Shown: positions 5,785-11,636 of the stretch, one piece after another
How positions within the stretch are numbered: the first letter of the stretch is position 1
How the letters are laid out: each line of letters begins with the position of its first letter
NCBI GenBank assembly: GCA_900770445.1
Contig: CAAGKO010000078.1
Location: forward strand, 1-11,636
Reading direction: 5' to 3'
Length of the DNA stretch: 11,636 bases
DNA from: an uncultured Oribacterium sp.
GTDB lineage: Bacteria > Bacillota > Clostridia > Lachnospirales > Lachnospiraceae
The notes under the pieces: generated by a model
Database searches by the model: none
Told to the model about the DNA's origin: nothing
The model's input: only the letters and a program-made list of their open reading frames with translations
Position numbers and translations under genes: made by a program

Positions 5785-5826
5785 AAAAAAGAGGACATCT
5801 ACTGTACAGTAGATGTCCTCTTTTTT
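5785..5826. terminator. Bidirectional terminator, perfect 42-bp palindrome
   Basis: The whole stretch from the six A (5785-5790) to the six T (5821-5826) is exactly self-complementary, with TGTACA at its centre and GAGGACATCT/AGATGTCCTC arms. It ends the PHP transcript on the plus strand and the tRNA-Cys transcript on the minus strand, beginning three bases after the tRNA. Confidence 0.92.
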
Positions 5827-5828
5827 CG

Positions 5829-5899
5829 AGGCGAGAGTCGGATTCGAACCGGCGCTCAGGGTGTTGCAGACCCACGCCTTACCACTTGGCTATCTCGCC
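5829..5899 (-). tRNA. tRNA-Cys (anticodon GCA)
   Basis: A 71-nt cloverleaf on the minus strand. The acceptor GGCGAGA pairs with TCTCGCC, the D-arm is GCC/GGC with AAGTGGTAA, the anticodon loop CTGCAAC gives GCA, and the T-loop is TTCGAAT. The discriminator base is U, as expected for cysteine tRNA. CCA is not encoded. Two stem positions are mismatched: U-U at the outer anticodon pair (27-43) and C-A in the T stem (50-64). The gene stands alone with its own promoter and terminator. Confidence 0.95.
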
Positions 5900-5937
5900 A
5901 TATCTGCGATGCAGTGCATCGTTTTTCGACTTCTCAT

Positions 5938-5966
5938 AGTATAGCGTATTTATAGGAAATAAGCAA
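5938..5966 (-). promoter_or_regulatory. Promoter of tRNA-Cys
   Basis: TTGCTT (5966-5961), a 17-bp spacer and TATACT (5943-5938) on the minus strand. The precursor leader of about 32 nt contains the inverted repeat CGATGCA-G-TGCATCG (5907-5921), which would be removed by RNase P. Confidence 0.65.
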
Positions 5967-5977
5967 TCACATATTTT
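5949..5977 (+). promoter_or_regulatory. Weak candidate promoter of the ugp operon
   Basis: TTTATA (5949-5954), a 17-bp spacer and TATTTT (5972-5977), each four of six. It would start transcription near 5984 and overlaps the divergent tRNA-Cys promoter. TTATAT at 6073-6078 is an alternative -10 without a clear -35. Confidence 0.3.
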
Positions 5978-5983
5978 GAAGCT

Positions 5984-6233
5984 GGAACAGTTCAGGTTTC
6001 AGGAGTTCCTCCTTACCTCCATTTTACGTAAATTTAGCAGCAGCATGATAGATGCCCTCCCGTCCGATGTGGTTATATATGGGGCGTGCGAACGTTCCGC
6101 TGTCGAAACAGAGAAGCTCTGCTCTGCAGATTCCATAAGCTGTTCGGCTGTAGCAGGCGGAGCTGCACCTGGCTGGAAAGCCAGTTCCGAAAAAAGAAGG
6201 TGCAGTCCGGATGACTGCAAAGGAGGATATAGA
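5984..6233 (+). promoter_or_regulatory. Long structured leader of the ugp operon
   Basis: About 250 nt with no supported gene. An 8-bp helix, CTGCACCT (6163-6170) with AGGTGCAG (6198-6205), encloses a GGCT-GGAA-AGCC hairpin. A second hairpin, TGCAGT/ACTGCA (6201-6206/6214-6219), shares bases with that helix, so the two exclude each other just ahead of the AAAGGAGG ribosome site (6219-6226). CCTCCTT at 6008-6014 is complementary to the ribosome site and can alternatively pair with AGGAG at 6001-6005. An 8-bp GAACGTTC palindrome is at 6090-6097. It matches no riboswitch class I can recall, and there is no T-run attenuator. Confidence 0.4.
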
Positions 6234-7376
6234 GTGGCAGAAATTGCACTTCGAAATGTCTGTAAGCAATTTGATGCGACGCACTATGGCGTAAAGGATT
6301 TTAACCTCGACATCCATAATCAGGAGTTCGTGGTGTTCGTCGGTCCGTCCGGCTGTGGCAAGTCGACGACGCTTCGTCTCATCGCGGGGCTCGAGGAGAT
6401 CACGGATGGGGAGCTGTGGATCGATGGAAATCTCTGCAACTACCTGGATCCGGGTGAGCGGGATATGTCGATGGTCTTCCAGAATTACGCGCTGTATCCG
6501 AACATGACGGTGTATGGAAATATCGCGTATGCACTGAAGGTTCGGAAACTGCCGAAGCAGGAGATCGACCGGAAGGTGCGCGAGGTGGCGGATATCCTGG
6601 AGATCGGACAGCTGCTCGATCGGAAGCCGGTCGCGCTGTCGGGTGGACAGAAGCAGAGAGTGGCGATCGGCGCCGCGATCGTGCGTCAGCCGAAGGCCTT
6701 CCTTATGGATGAGCCGCTCAGCAACCTCGATGCGAAGCTGCGTGGGCAGATGCGCGTCGAGCTCCAGAAGCTACATAAGCAGCTGAACACGACCATCATC
6801 TACGTCACCCATGACCAGACCGAGGCGATGACGCTCGGTACGAAGATCGTCGTGATGAAGGATGGTCTCATCCAGCAGGTAGACACACCACAGCAGATCT
6901 ACGATAACCCGATCAATAAATTCGTGGCCGGTTTCGTGGGCTCTCCGTCGATGAACTTCATCGAGTGTGATGTTTCAGTCGAGCGGGACCGCACCGCACT
7001 CATCTTTGCGGGCACCGGTCCGATCAAGAAGGTCTACCTCACCGGCCAGCATGCACGCCACATCGGAGAGAAGTACGATGGCCGCCGCGTGATCCTCGGC
7101 ATCCGTCCGGAGGACATCTATGAAGAAACAGATGCCATCGAGGGCGGCTTCGCGGAGAACAGCGTCGACGTCGAGGAGACGGTCGTGACGCGCGAGATGC
7201 TCGGTTCCGAGGTCATCCTCTATTTCGATGAACAGCAGGCGACCTGTGCCGTTCGTCTGAAGCCGACGAACCAGACGCAGGTGGGAGAGAAGCTCCGGCT
7301 CTGCTTCGATATGGATCGTGCCCACGTCTTCGACATGGAAACCGAGAAGAATCTTCTCTATAGAAAGGAGTGGTAA
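6234..7376 (+). CDS. ugpC: UgpC/MsmX-type ABC transporter ATP-binding subunit
   Basis: A 380-residue cytoplasmic ATPase that powers the sugar-phosphate importer formed with the next two permeases. The nucleotide-binding domain has Walker A GPSGCGKST (37-45), Q-loop Gln83 in VFQNYALYPNMTVYGNIAYAL, signature LSGGQKQR (135-142), Walker B AFLMDE (155-160), D-loop SNLD and H-loop His193 in VTHDQTEAMTLG. A TOBE/MalK-type regulatory region from about 240 includes GIRPEDIY. The start is GTG at 6234, seven bases after an AAAGGAGG site, which gives the family length. The frame stays open upstream to 5976, but that stretch has no ribosome site and is unlike the family. After the signature the usual GRA reads GAA (Ala147). 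First gene of the operon; ATG of the next begins two bases after its stop. Confidence 0.93.
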   Translation: MAEIALRNVCKQFDATHYGVKDFNLDIHNQEFVVFVGPSGCGKSTTLRLIAGLEEITDGELWIDGNLCNYLDPGERDMSMVFQNYALYPNMTVYGNIAYALKVRKLPKQEIDRKVREVADILEIGQLLDRKPVALSGGQKQRVAIGAAIVRQPKAFLMDEPLSNLDAKLRGQMRVELQKLHKQLNTTIIYVTHDQTEAMTLGTKIVVMKDGLIQQVDTPQQIYDNPINKFVAGFVGSPSMNFIECDVSVERDRTALIFAGTGPIKKVYLTGQHARHIGEKYDGRRVILGIRPEDIYEETDAIEGGFAENSVDVEETVVTREMLGSEVILYFDEQQATCAVRLKPTNQTQVGEKLRLCFDMDRAHVFDMETEKNLLYRKEW

Positions 7377-7378
7377 GC

Positions 7379-8242
7379 ATGGGAAAAAGTAAGCATGTTC
7401 CACTGACCTCGTACCTCTATCTGGTGCCGAGTCTTCTGATCTTTGCCGTCTTTCTCTTTTATCCGTTTTTTAAAACGCTTTATCTCAGCCTCTTCATGAC
7501 GAACAAGATGGGGCAGGCGAAGCTCTTCGTGGGACTTCAGAATTATACCGATCTTCTGAGCTCTGCCTCCTTTCTGAACAGCCTAAAGGTGACGCTCGTC
7601 TTCGTCGTCATCGTCGTTTTCGGCAGCATGGTTCTCGGTCTCACGGCGGCGGTGCTCTGTAATAAGGCCTTCCCGGGGATCCGGGCCTTTAGTACGGCCT
7701 ACGCACTTCCGATGGCCATCGCATCGAGCTCTGCGGCGATGATCTTCAAGATCATGCTGCATCCGGCGGTCGGCATCGTGAACAAGCTTCTCGGCCTCGA
7801 CATCAACTGGCTGAATGACCCGAGCACTGCACTCTACTGCGTAGCGATCCTCACCGCCTGGCTGAACAGTGGTATCAACTTCCTTTATTTCTCCGCCGGA
7901 CTCGGCAACATCGATGAAACGATTTATGAGCGTGCGTCGGTCGACGGCGCAAGCGGTGTGCAGCAGTTCTTCAGTCTGACGCTGCCGGGACTCTCTCCGA
8001 TCATGTTTTACACGCTGGTCGTCAACATCATCCAGGCCTTCCAGTCCTTCGGACAGATCAAGCTGCTGACCGAGGGCGGCCCGAGCGAGTCGACCAACGT
8101 CATCGTTTACTCGATCTACCGCGACGCCTTTTTCAACTACCGCTTCGGCAGTGCGTCGGCGCAGTCGGTCATCCTGTTTGTCATCATCATGCTGATTACG
8201 CTGGTGATGTTCCGTCTCGAGAAGAAGGGAGTAAGTTACTGA
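7379..8242 (+). CDS. ugpA: ABC permease, UgpA/MalF type
   Basis: A 287-residue integral membrane protein of the binding-protein-dependent sugar transporter family, about six membrane helices. The first is VPSLLIFAVFLFYPFF (16-31). The cytoplasmic EAA loop, which docks on the ATPase, is seen at 180-206 (ETIYERASVDGASG followed by FFSLTLPGLSP). The C-terminal half has FQSFGQIKLLTEGGP, a pattern typical of UgpA-like permeases. ATG at 7379 is chosen because AAGGAG lies 8 bases upstream; an in-frame GTG at 7370 would overlap that site and the ugpC stop. Its TGA overlaps the ATG of the next gene (TGATG), implying translational coupling. Confidence 0.92.
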   Translation: MGKSKHVPLTSYLYLVPSLLIFAVFLFYPFFKTLYLSLFMTNKMGQAKLFVGLQNYTDLLSSASFLNSLKVTLVFVVIVVFGSMVLGLTAAVLCNKAFPGIRAFSTAYALPMAIASSSAAMIFKIMLHPAVGIVNKLLGLDINWLNDPSTALYCVAILTAWLNSGINFLYFSAGLGNIDETIYERASVDGASGVQQFFSLTLPGLSPIMFYTLVVNIIQAFQSFGQIKLLTEGGPSESTNVIVYSIYRDAFFNYRFGSASAQSVILFVIIMLITLVMFRLEKKGVSY

Positions 8243-9159
8243 TGAGTCAAATCGAAAGTATGGTAATTCCGATGGAAGGCAGGATGTCAGCCAGTGAGCT
8301 GCTGGCCCTGAAAAACGAGATGAATGCGCGGGCGCTGGCACGCCGCCGAATCCGGACAGCGCTCAGGCTGGGTGCCAATGTTGCGTTCGCCATCATTGTC
8401 CTCCTCCCGCTGCTGTACGCGATTAGTATCGCACTGATGCCGTCCAGTGAGCTCTTCACCACCGAGCTCAATCTCGTTCCGAAATACCCGACGCTTCGGA
8501 ACTTCTCGGAGGCGCTGACCACGGTACCGCTCCTCCGCTTCATCGTGAATTCGTTCCTCGTCGCGGGCACGATCACCTTCGGACAGATCGTTTCCTGCTC
8601 GCTCGCGGCCTTCGCCTTCTCGTTTCTCGAGTTCCCGGGCCAGGGCATCCTGTTCGCACTCGTCATGGCGACCATGATGGTGCCGGGTGAAGCGACGATC
8701 ATCTCGAACTACCTGACGGTGGCCGGCTGGGGCATGCTCGACAGCTATCCGGTGCTGATCATCCCATACCTGACCTCTGCGATGGGCATCTTCCTGTTTC
8801 GACAGTTCTACATGAGCTTCCCGAAGTCACTCTATGAGTCCGCGAAGCTCGACGGCTGCAGCAACCTGTGCTTCATCGTGAAGATCCTGATTCCGCTCAC
8901 GAAATCCGCGATTGGCGCGATGGCCGTCTACACCTTCATCAATGCCTGGAATATGTACATGTGGCCGCTGCTCGTCACCGGCTCGAACCGCATGCGGACC
9001 GTCCAGATCGGTATCAGCATGCTCGACAGCGTCGATTCCCAGTCCATCACCCTGATGATTGCCGGCGTTGTGATGATCATCATCCCGTCGATCTCGATCT
9101 TCATCATCGGTCAGAAGCAGCTCATCCGCGGCATGTTCAGCGGAGCAGTGAAGGGCTAG
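8242..9159 (+). CDS. ugpE: ABC permease, UgpE/MalG type
   Basis: A 305-residue second permease, partner of UgpA. The EAA loop is SLYESAKLDGCSN with the following KILIPLTKSAI (196-224). Membrane segments include ANVAFAIIVLLPLLYAI (45-61) and the C-terminal LMIAGVVMIIIPSISIFII. The C-terminal QKQLIRGMFSGAVKG is the usual family ending. A charged N-terminal stretch of about 40 residues before the first helix makes it roughly 25 longer than E. coli UgpE. The overlap with ugpA and an AAGGGAG site 10 bases upstream support the first ATG, though later ATGs at residues 11 or 15 are possible. Confidence 0.92.
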   Translation: MSQIESMVIPMEGRMSASELLALKNEMNARALARRRIRTALRLGANVAFAIIVLLPLLYAISIALMPSSELFTTELNLVPKYPTLRNFSEALTTVPLLRFIVNSFLVAGTITFGQIVSCSLAAFAFSFLEFPGQGILFALVMATMMVPGEATIISNYLTVAGWGMLDSYPVLIIPYLTSAMGIFLFRQFYMSFPKSLYESAKLDGCSNLCFIVKILIPLTKSAIGAMAVYTFINAWNMYMWPLLVTGSNRMRTVQIGISMLDSVDSQSITLMIAGVVMIIIPSISIFIIGQKQLIRGMFSGAVKG

Positions 9160-9255
9160 GTCAGACCCTATAAACTTGAAATATCACATTAGAAACGGGA
9201 CCGTCCCGATTCTATATATCACATTGCGTAATCCCACGATTACGGAGGAGGAAAA
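9160..9255 (+). promoter_or_regulatory. Structured intercistronic spacer before the binding-protein gene
   Basis: It holds two hairpins: AGAA-A-CGGGA-CCG-TCCCG-A-TTCT (9191-9213), and CGTAAT-CCCACG-ATTACG (9227-9244), which touches the GGAGGAGG ribosome site (9244-9251). The first is flanked by a direct repeat ATATCACATT (9181-9190 and 9216-9225). There is no T-run, so it is not a full terminator, and I see no convincing internal promoter. Such structures before a binding-protein gene often raise its mRNA level by blocking 3' decay or directing processing. Confidence 0.5.
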
Positions 9256-10713
9256 ATGAAAAAGAGAGCATTATCCTTAGTGCTTGCAACATCCATGACC
9301 GCTGCCATGATGGCCGGCTGTGGAAACGGAACACCAGCCGCGACAGATGCGGCACCAGCGACGACGGCGGCCAATGCAGGCGACCAGACCACAGCCGCGG
9401 AGACCGCTGCACAGAGTGAGGCGGAAACCACCGAGGCAGCCGCAGCAGCAAGCGTTGATATGGCGGATGCGAAGGACGTAAACGGCACCACCATCACCTT
9501 CTGGCACTCCATGGGCGGTGTCAATGGCCAGGCGATCGATACCCTCGTAAAAAAGTTCAACGACGAAAATGAGTACGGCATCACGGTAGACGCACAGTAC
9601 CAGGGCTCCTATGACGACTCCCTCAACAAGCTGAAGAGCGCACAGATGGGCAACATGGGCGCAGACCTCGTACAGGTGTATGAGATCGGTACCCGCTTCA
9701 TGATCGAGTCCGGCTGGATCGTCCCGATGCAGGGCATGGTCGACGCTGATCAGTATGACGTATCCGCGATCGAGCCGAACCTCGCTGCGTACTACACCAT
9801 CGACAACCAGCTCTACTCCATGCCGTTCAACTCCTCGACCCCGATCATGTACTACAACAAGGATATGTTCGAGACGGCCGGCATCACGGAGATTCCGGAC
9901 AGCCTCGAGGCGATCGACCAGGTCGGTGAGCAGCTGACGACGAAGGGCGGCGCAGCGGAAGCGATGTCCCTCGGTATCTACGGCTGGTTCTTCGAGCAGT
10001 TCATCGGCAAGCAGGGGCTCGCGTATGCAGACAACGGCAACGGCCGTGACGCAGCAGCGACCGCCGTTGCTTTCGATCAGAACGGCGCGGCGAAGAACAT
10101 CCTCACCGAGTGGCAGAAGCTCAATCAGGATGGCTACGCACCAATCGTCGGCAAGGGCGGTGATTCCGGACTCGCCGATTTCTCTGCCGGCAAGTCCGCC
10201 ATCACCCTCGGCTCCACGGCATCGCTGAAGCAGATCCTTCAGGATGTCAACGGCAAGTTCGAGGTCGGCACCGCGTACTTCCCGAAGATCAAGTCCAGTG
10301 ATGAGGGCGGCGTCTCCATCGGTGGTGCATCCCTCTGGGCACTCGATAACAAGGACCCGAAGAAGCTTCGTGCGACCTGGGAGTTCGTCAAGTTCCTGAT
10401 CTCTCCGGAGTCGCAGGCGTACTGGAACGAGCAGACCGGCTACTTCCCGGTGACCACAAAGGCACAGGACGAGCAGGTCTTCAAGGACAACATCGCGAAG
10501 TATCCGCAGTTTGAGACCGCGATCGACCAGCTCCACGATTCTTCACCGAAGTACTGCGGCGCACTCTTAAGCGTCTTCCCGGAGGCACGTGCAACCGTTG
10601 AGTCCGAGATCGAGGCGATGCTGAACGGCAAGGAGGATGTGGACACTGCAGTCAAGAACATGGCCGATAAGATCAACAAGTCCATCACCGAGTACAATCT
10701 CGTGAATGGTTAA
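9256..10713 (+). CDS. ugpB: Glycerol-3-phosphate/glycerophosphodiester-binding lipoprotein UgpB
   Basis: A 485-residue extracellular substrate-binding lipoprotein of the UgpB family. A signal peptide (KKR, hydrophobic core) ends in lipobox MAGC with Cys22 as the lipidated residue. A low-complexity Ala/Thr/Glu linker to about residue 73 tethers it to the cell surface. The mature part closely follows E. coli UgpB: TITFWHSMGGVNGQ (79-92), LVQVYEIGT (138-146), LYSMPFNSSTPIMYYNKD (186-203), SIGGASLWAL (354-363) and NEQTGYFPVT (391-400). Tyr, Glu, Ser and Gly residues in these blocks are, as I recall, ligand contacts in UgpB. Ribosome site GGAGGAGG lies 4 bases from ATG. Codon choice is strongly biased, as for an abundant protein. 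The downstream phosphodiesterase supports glycerophosphodiesters as substrate; a maltose-type ligand is less likely. Confidence 0.92.
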   Translation: MKKRALSLVLATSMTAAMMAGCGNGTPAATDAAPATTAANAGDQTTAAETAAQSEAETTEAAAAASVDMADAKDVNGTTITFWHSMGGVNGQAIDTLVKKFNDENEYGITVDAQYQGSYDDSLNKLKSAQMGNMGADLVQVYEIGTRFMIESGWIVPMQGMVDADQYDVSAIEPNLAAYYTIDNQLYSMPFNSSTPIMYYNKDMFETAGITEIPDSLEAIDQVGEQLTTKGGAAEAMSLGIYGWFFEQFIGKQGLAYADNGNGRDAAATAVAFDQNGAAKNILTEWQKLNQDGYAPIVGKGGDSGLADFSAGKSAITLGSTASLKQILQDVNGKFEVGTAYFPKIKSSDEGGVSIGGASLWALDNKDPKKLRATWEFVKFLISPESQAYWNEQTGYFPVTTKAQDEQVFKDNIAKYPQFETAIDQLHDSSPKYCGALLSVFPEARATVESEIEAMLNGKEDVDTAVKNMADKINKSITEYNLVNG

Positions 10714-10726
10714 TAAGAGGCAGAAC

Positions 10727-11458
10727 ATGAGTAAGACAGAAGTTTTTGCACACAGAGGCGCGAGCGGCTATGCACCGGAGAACACACTCGAAGCATTTCT
10801 GCTCGCCATCGAGCAGGGCGCGGATGGCATCGAGCTGGACGTACAGCTGTCGAAGGACGGCGTTCCCGTGGTCATCCACGATGAAACGGTGGATCGTGTC
10901 ACGGCACAGACGGGCTTCGTAAAGGACTTCACCCTTCAGGAGCTGAAGGAGATGGTGGTTCTCCAGGAGCGCTTCGCGAAGTACCGGGAGGCACGCATAC
11001 CGACCCTGCGTAAGGTGCTCGACGCGGTCAGATCATCGGGTATAGCCGTCAATATCGAACTGAAAACAGGCATCTACTGGTACCCGGAGATCGAGAAAAA
11101 GGTGGCGGCCATCGTGGAGGAGACCGGGATGAAGGATCGTGTGATCTATTCGTCCTTCAATCACTACAGCGTGCAGAAGCTGAAGTCCATCGTGCCGGAC
11201 GCCGAAACCGCGTATCTCTTCAGTGATGTCATCCTGCATGTGGACGACTATGCAGCGAAGAGCGGGGTGGATGGACTCCACCCGGCCGTATATCACGTGA
11301 AGATGGCGGAGTTCCTCTCGGAGTACCTCGCGAGCGGCCTTAAGACCCGTGTCTGGACCGTCAACGAGCGCGCCGACATGAAGATGCTCATCGACGCCGG
11401 CGTCACCGCGGTGATCACGAATTACCCGGACATCGCCATCGCTGTACGCGACAGGTGA
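10727..11458 (+). CDS. ugpQ: Cytosolic glycerophosphodiester phosphodiesterase (UgpQ type)
   Basis: A 243-residue TIM-barrel enzyme that splits glycerophosphodiesters (for example glycerophosphocholine or -ethanolamine) into glycerol 3-phosphate and an alcohol. Catalytic and metal motifs are clear: AHRGASGYAPENT with His9 and Arg10, GIELDVQLSKDG with Glu36 and Asp38, VVIHDETVDR with His51, NIELK with Glu111 and Lys113, and the C-terminal VWTVNE. It has no signal peptide, so it acts on imported diesters. The ATG at 10727 follows AAGAGG by 6 bases; an in-frame ATG at 10706 would overlap the end of ugpB and lacks a site. It is the last gene of the operon, 13 bases after ugpB, and supplies glycerol 3-phosphate for lipid synthesis or glycolysis. 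Confidence 0.93.
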   Translation: MSKTEVFAHRGASGYAPENTLEAFLLAIEQGADGIELDVQLSKDGVPVVIHDETVDRVTAQTGFVKDFTLQELKEMVVLQERFAKYREARIPTLRKVLDAVRSSGIAVNIELKTGIYWYPEIEKKVAAIVEETGMKDRVIYSSFNHYSVQKLKSIVPDAETAYLFSDVILHVDDYAAKSGVDGLHPAVYHVKMAEFLSEYLASGLKTRVWTVNERADMKMLIDAGVTAVITNYPDIAIAVRDR

Positions 11459-11463
11459 TTTAC

Positions 11464-11492
11464 TTAATGGGGTCTGACCCCATTAAATTTTT
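11464..11492 (+). terminator. Terminator of the ugp operon (also a GGGGTC repeat unit)
   Basis: TTAATGGGG (11464-11472) and CCCCATTAA (11478-11486) pair around TCTGA, followed by five T (11488-11492). It begins six bases after the ugpQ stop. Confidence 0.8.
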
Positions 11493-11534
11493 ATAAACAG
11501 AATCTAAAGTTGGAGTTTATGGGGTCAGACCCCA
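11468..11534. repeat. Inverted pair of TGGGGTC-T/A-GACCCCA palindromes (REP-like)
   Basis: The 15-bp cores at 11468-11482 and 11520-11534 are exact reverse complements of each other, and each is nearly self-complementary. The space between holds a short ATAAAC/GTTTAT inverted repeat (11492-11497 and 11515-11520). From memory, GGGGTC/GACCCC palindromes of this kind are scattered in many bacteria, sometimes beside REP-associated Y1 transposases; none is visible here. A similar half-element may be at 9159-9176. Confidence 0.6.
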
Positions 11535-11554
11535 ATGTCGTCAACTTAACATTT

Positions 11555-11586
11555 AGACTCACGCGAAAGCGTGGGTCTTATTTTTT
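11555..11586 (+). terminator. Second intrinsic terminator with GAAA tetraloop
   Basis: AGACTCACGC (11555-11564), GAAA, GCGTGGGTCT (11569-11578) form a 10-bp stem with one wobble, followed by TA and six T. It lies 97 bases after the ugpQ stop and may be the original operon terminator, separated from the gene by the repeat pair, or it may end a short unrecognised transcript. Confidence 0.75.
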
Positions 11587-11608
11587 GCAAATATATTTAT
11601 CAAAAGAC

Positions 11609-11614
11609 TTGACA
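11609..11614 (+). promoter_or_regulatory. Consensus -35 box cut off by the window edge
   Basis: TTGACA in AT-rich DNA after the terminator; a -10 would fall at or beyond the last base, so a promoter cannot be confirmed. ACCTC (11617-11621) and GAGGT (11630-11634) form a small inverted repeat in the would-be spacer. Confidence 0.25.
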
Positions 11615-11636
11615 AAACCTCCCAAAAGTGAGGTCG

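Noticed and set aside
5907..5921. CGATGCA-G-TGCATCG as a terminator or operator
   Set aside because: It lies in the short tRNA-Cys precursor leader with a one-base centre; a T-run follows only on the strand opposite the tRNA. Most likely an incidental hairpin.
5658..5939. 93-residue plus-strand frame across repeat locus B
   Set aside because: It passes through a terminator and the antisense of tRNA-Cys, and has no ribosome site.
6090..6097. CcpA cre site around GAACGTTC in the ugp leader
   Set aside because: It does not meet the cre consensus WTGNAANCGNWNNCW; only an 8-bp palindrome remains.
5976..6233. In-frame N-terminal extension of ugpC (TTG at 5976 or ATG at 6045)
   Set aside because: No ribosome site at either start, Cys-rich sequence unlike any ABC ATPase N terminus, and an ideal AAAGGAGG before the GTG at 6234 giving the family length.
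9277..10536. 419-residue minus-strand open frame opposite ugpB
   Set aside because: Shadow of the strongly biased ugpB codons; no family features and no ribosome site.

Overview
The window looks like a chromosomal segment of an anaerobic Clostridia member, most likely Lachnospiraceae. The grounds are strong AGGAGG ribosome sites, fairly G+C-rich codon use beside AT-rich intergenic DNA, a short clostridial-type small protein, a DUF4143 ATPase, an MsmX/UgpC-type ABC ATPase and a lipoprotein binding protein with an Ala/Thr/Glu linker. The assignment rests on protein style only, because no rRNA or species marker is present.

Layout. The left part (1-5900) is a row of short, mostly single-gene transcription units. 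They are the 3' part of a HAD-IIA (NagD-like) phosphatase (+), an 80-aa conserved small protein (-), rpiB (+), a DUF4143 AAA ATPase (-), an RlmI-type 23S rRNA cytosine methyltransferase (-), a PHP-domain phosphoesterase (+) and tRNA-Cys (-). Convergent genes are separated by bidirectional intrinsic terminators, most of them with A-tract/GAG...CTC/T-tract stems. The right part (about 5950-11490) is one five-gene operon, ugpC-ugpA-ugpE-ugpB-ugpQ. It imports glycerol 3-phosphate or glycerophosphodiesters by ABC transport and hydrolyses the diesters in the cytoplasm. It begins with a leader of about 250 nt that can fold, carries a structured spacer just before the binding-protein gene, and ends in a hairpin terminator that is also one arm of a GGGGTC/GACCCC repeat pair.

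The most unusual signal is a family of 16-17-bp near-palindromes (core CGTCGACTATACTCGAC) in two intergenic loci, three copies at 3230-3311 and two at 5663-5711. All neighbouring copies are exactly 33 bp centre to centre, about three helical turns. In the first locus the proximal copy supplies the -35 box of a good promoter for the AAA ATPase, so the array may be an operator. In the second it lies between the PHP gene and its terminator. Each array is followed by a compound hairpin and then a strong terminator about 72 bp after the last copy. Other points are a near-consensus Rex (NADH-sensing) operator in front of rpiB, fully overlapping divergent promoters for rlmI and the PHP gene, and a possible anti-Shine-Dalgarno segment in the ugp leader.

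All functional names come from motif recognition. No database search was possible.
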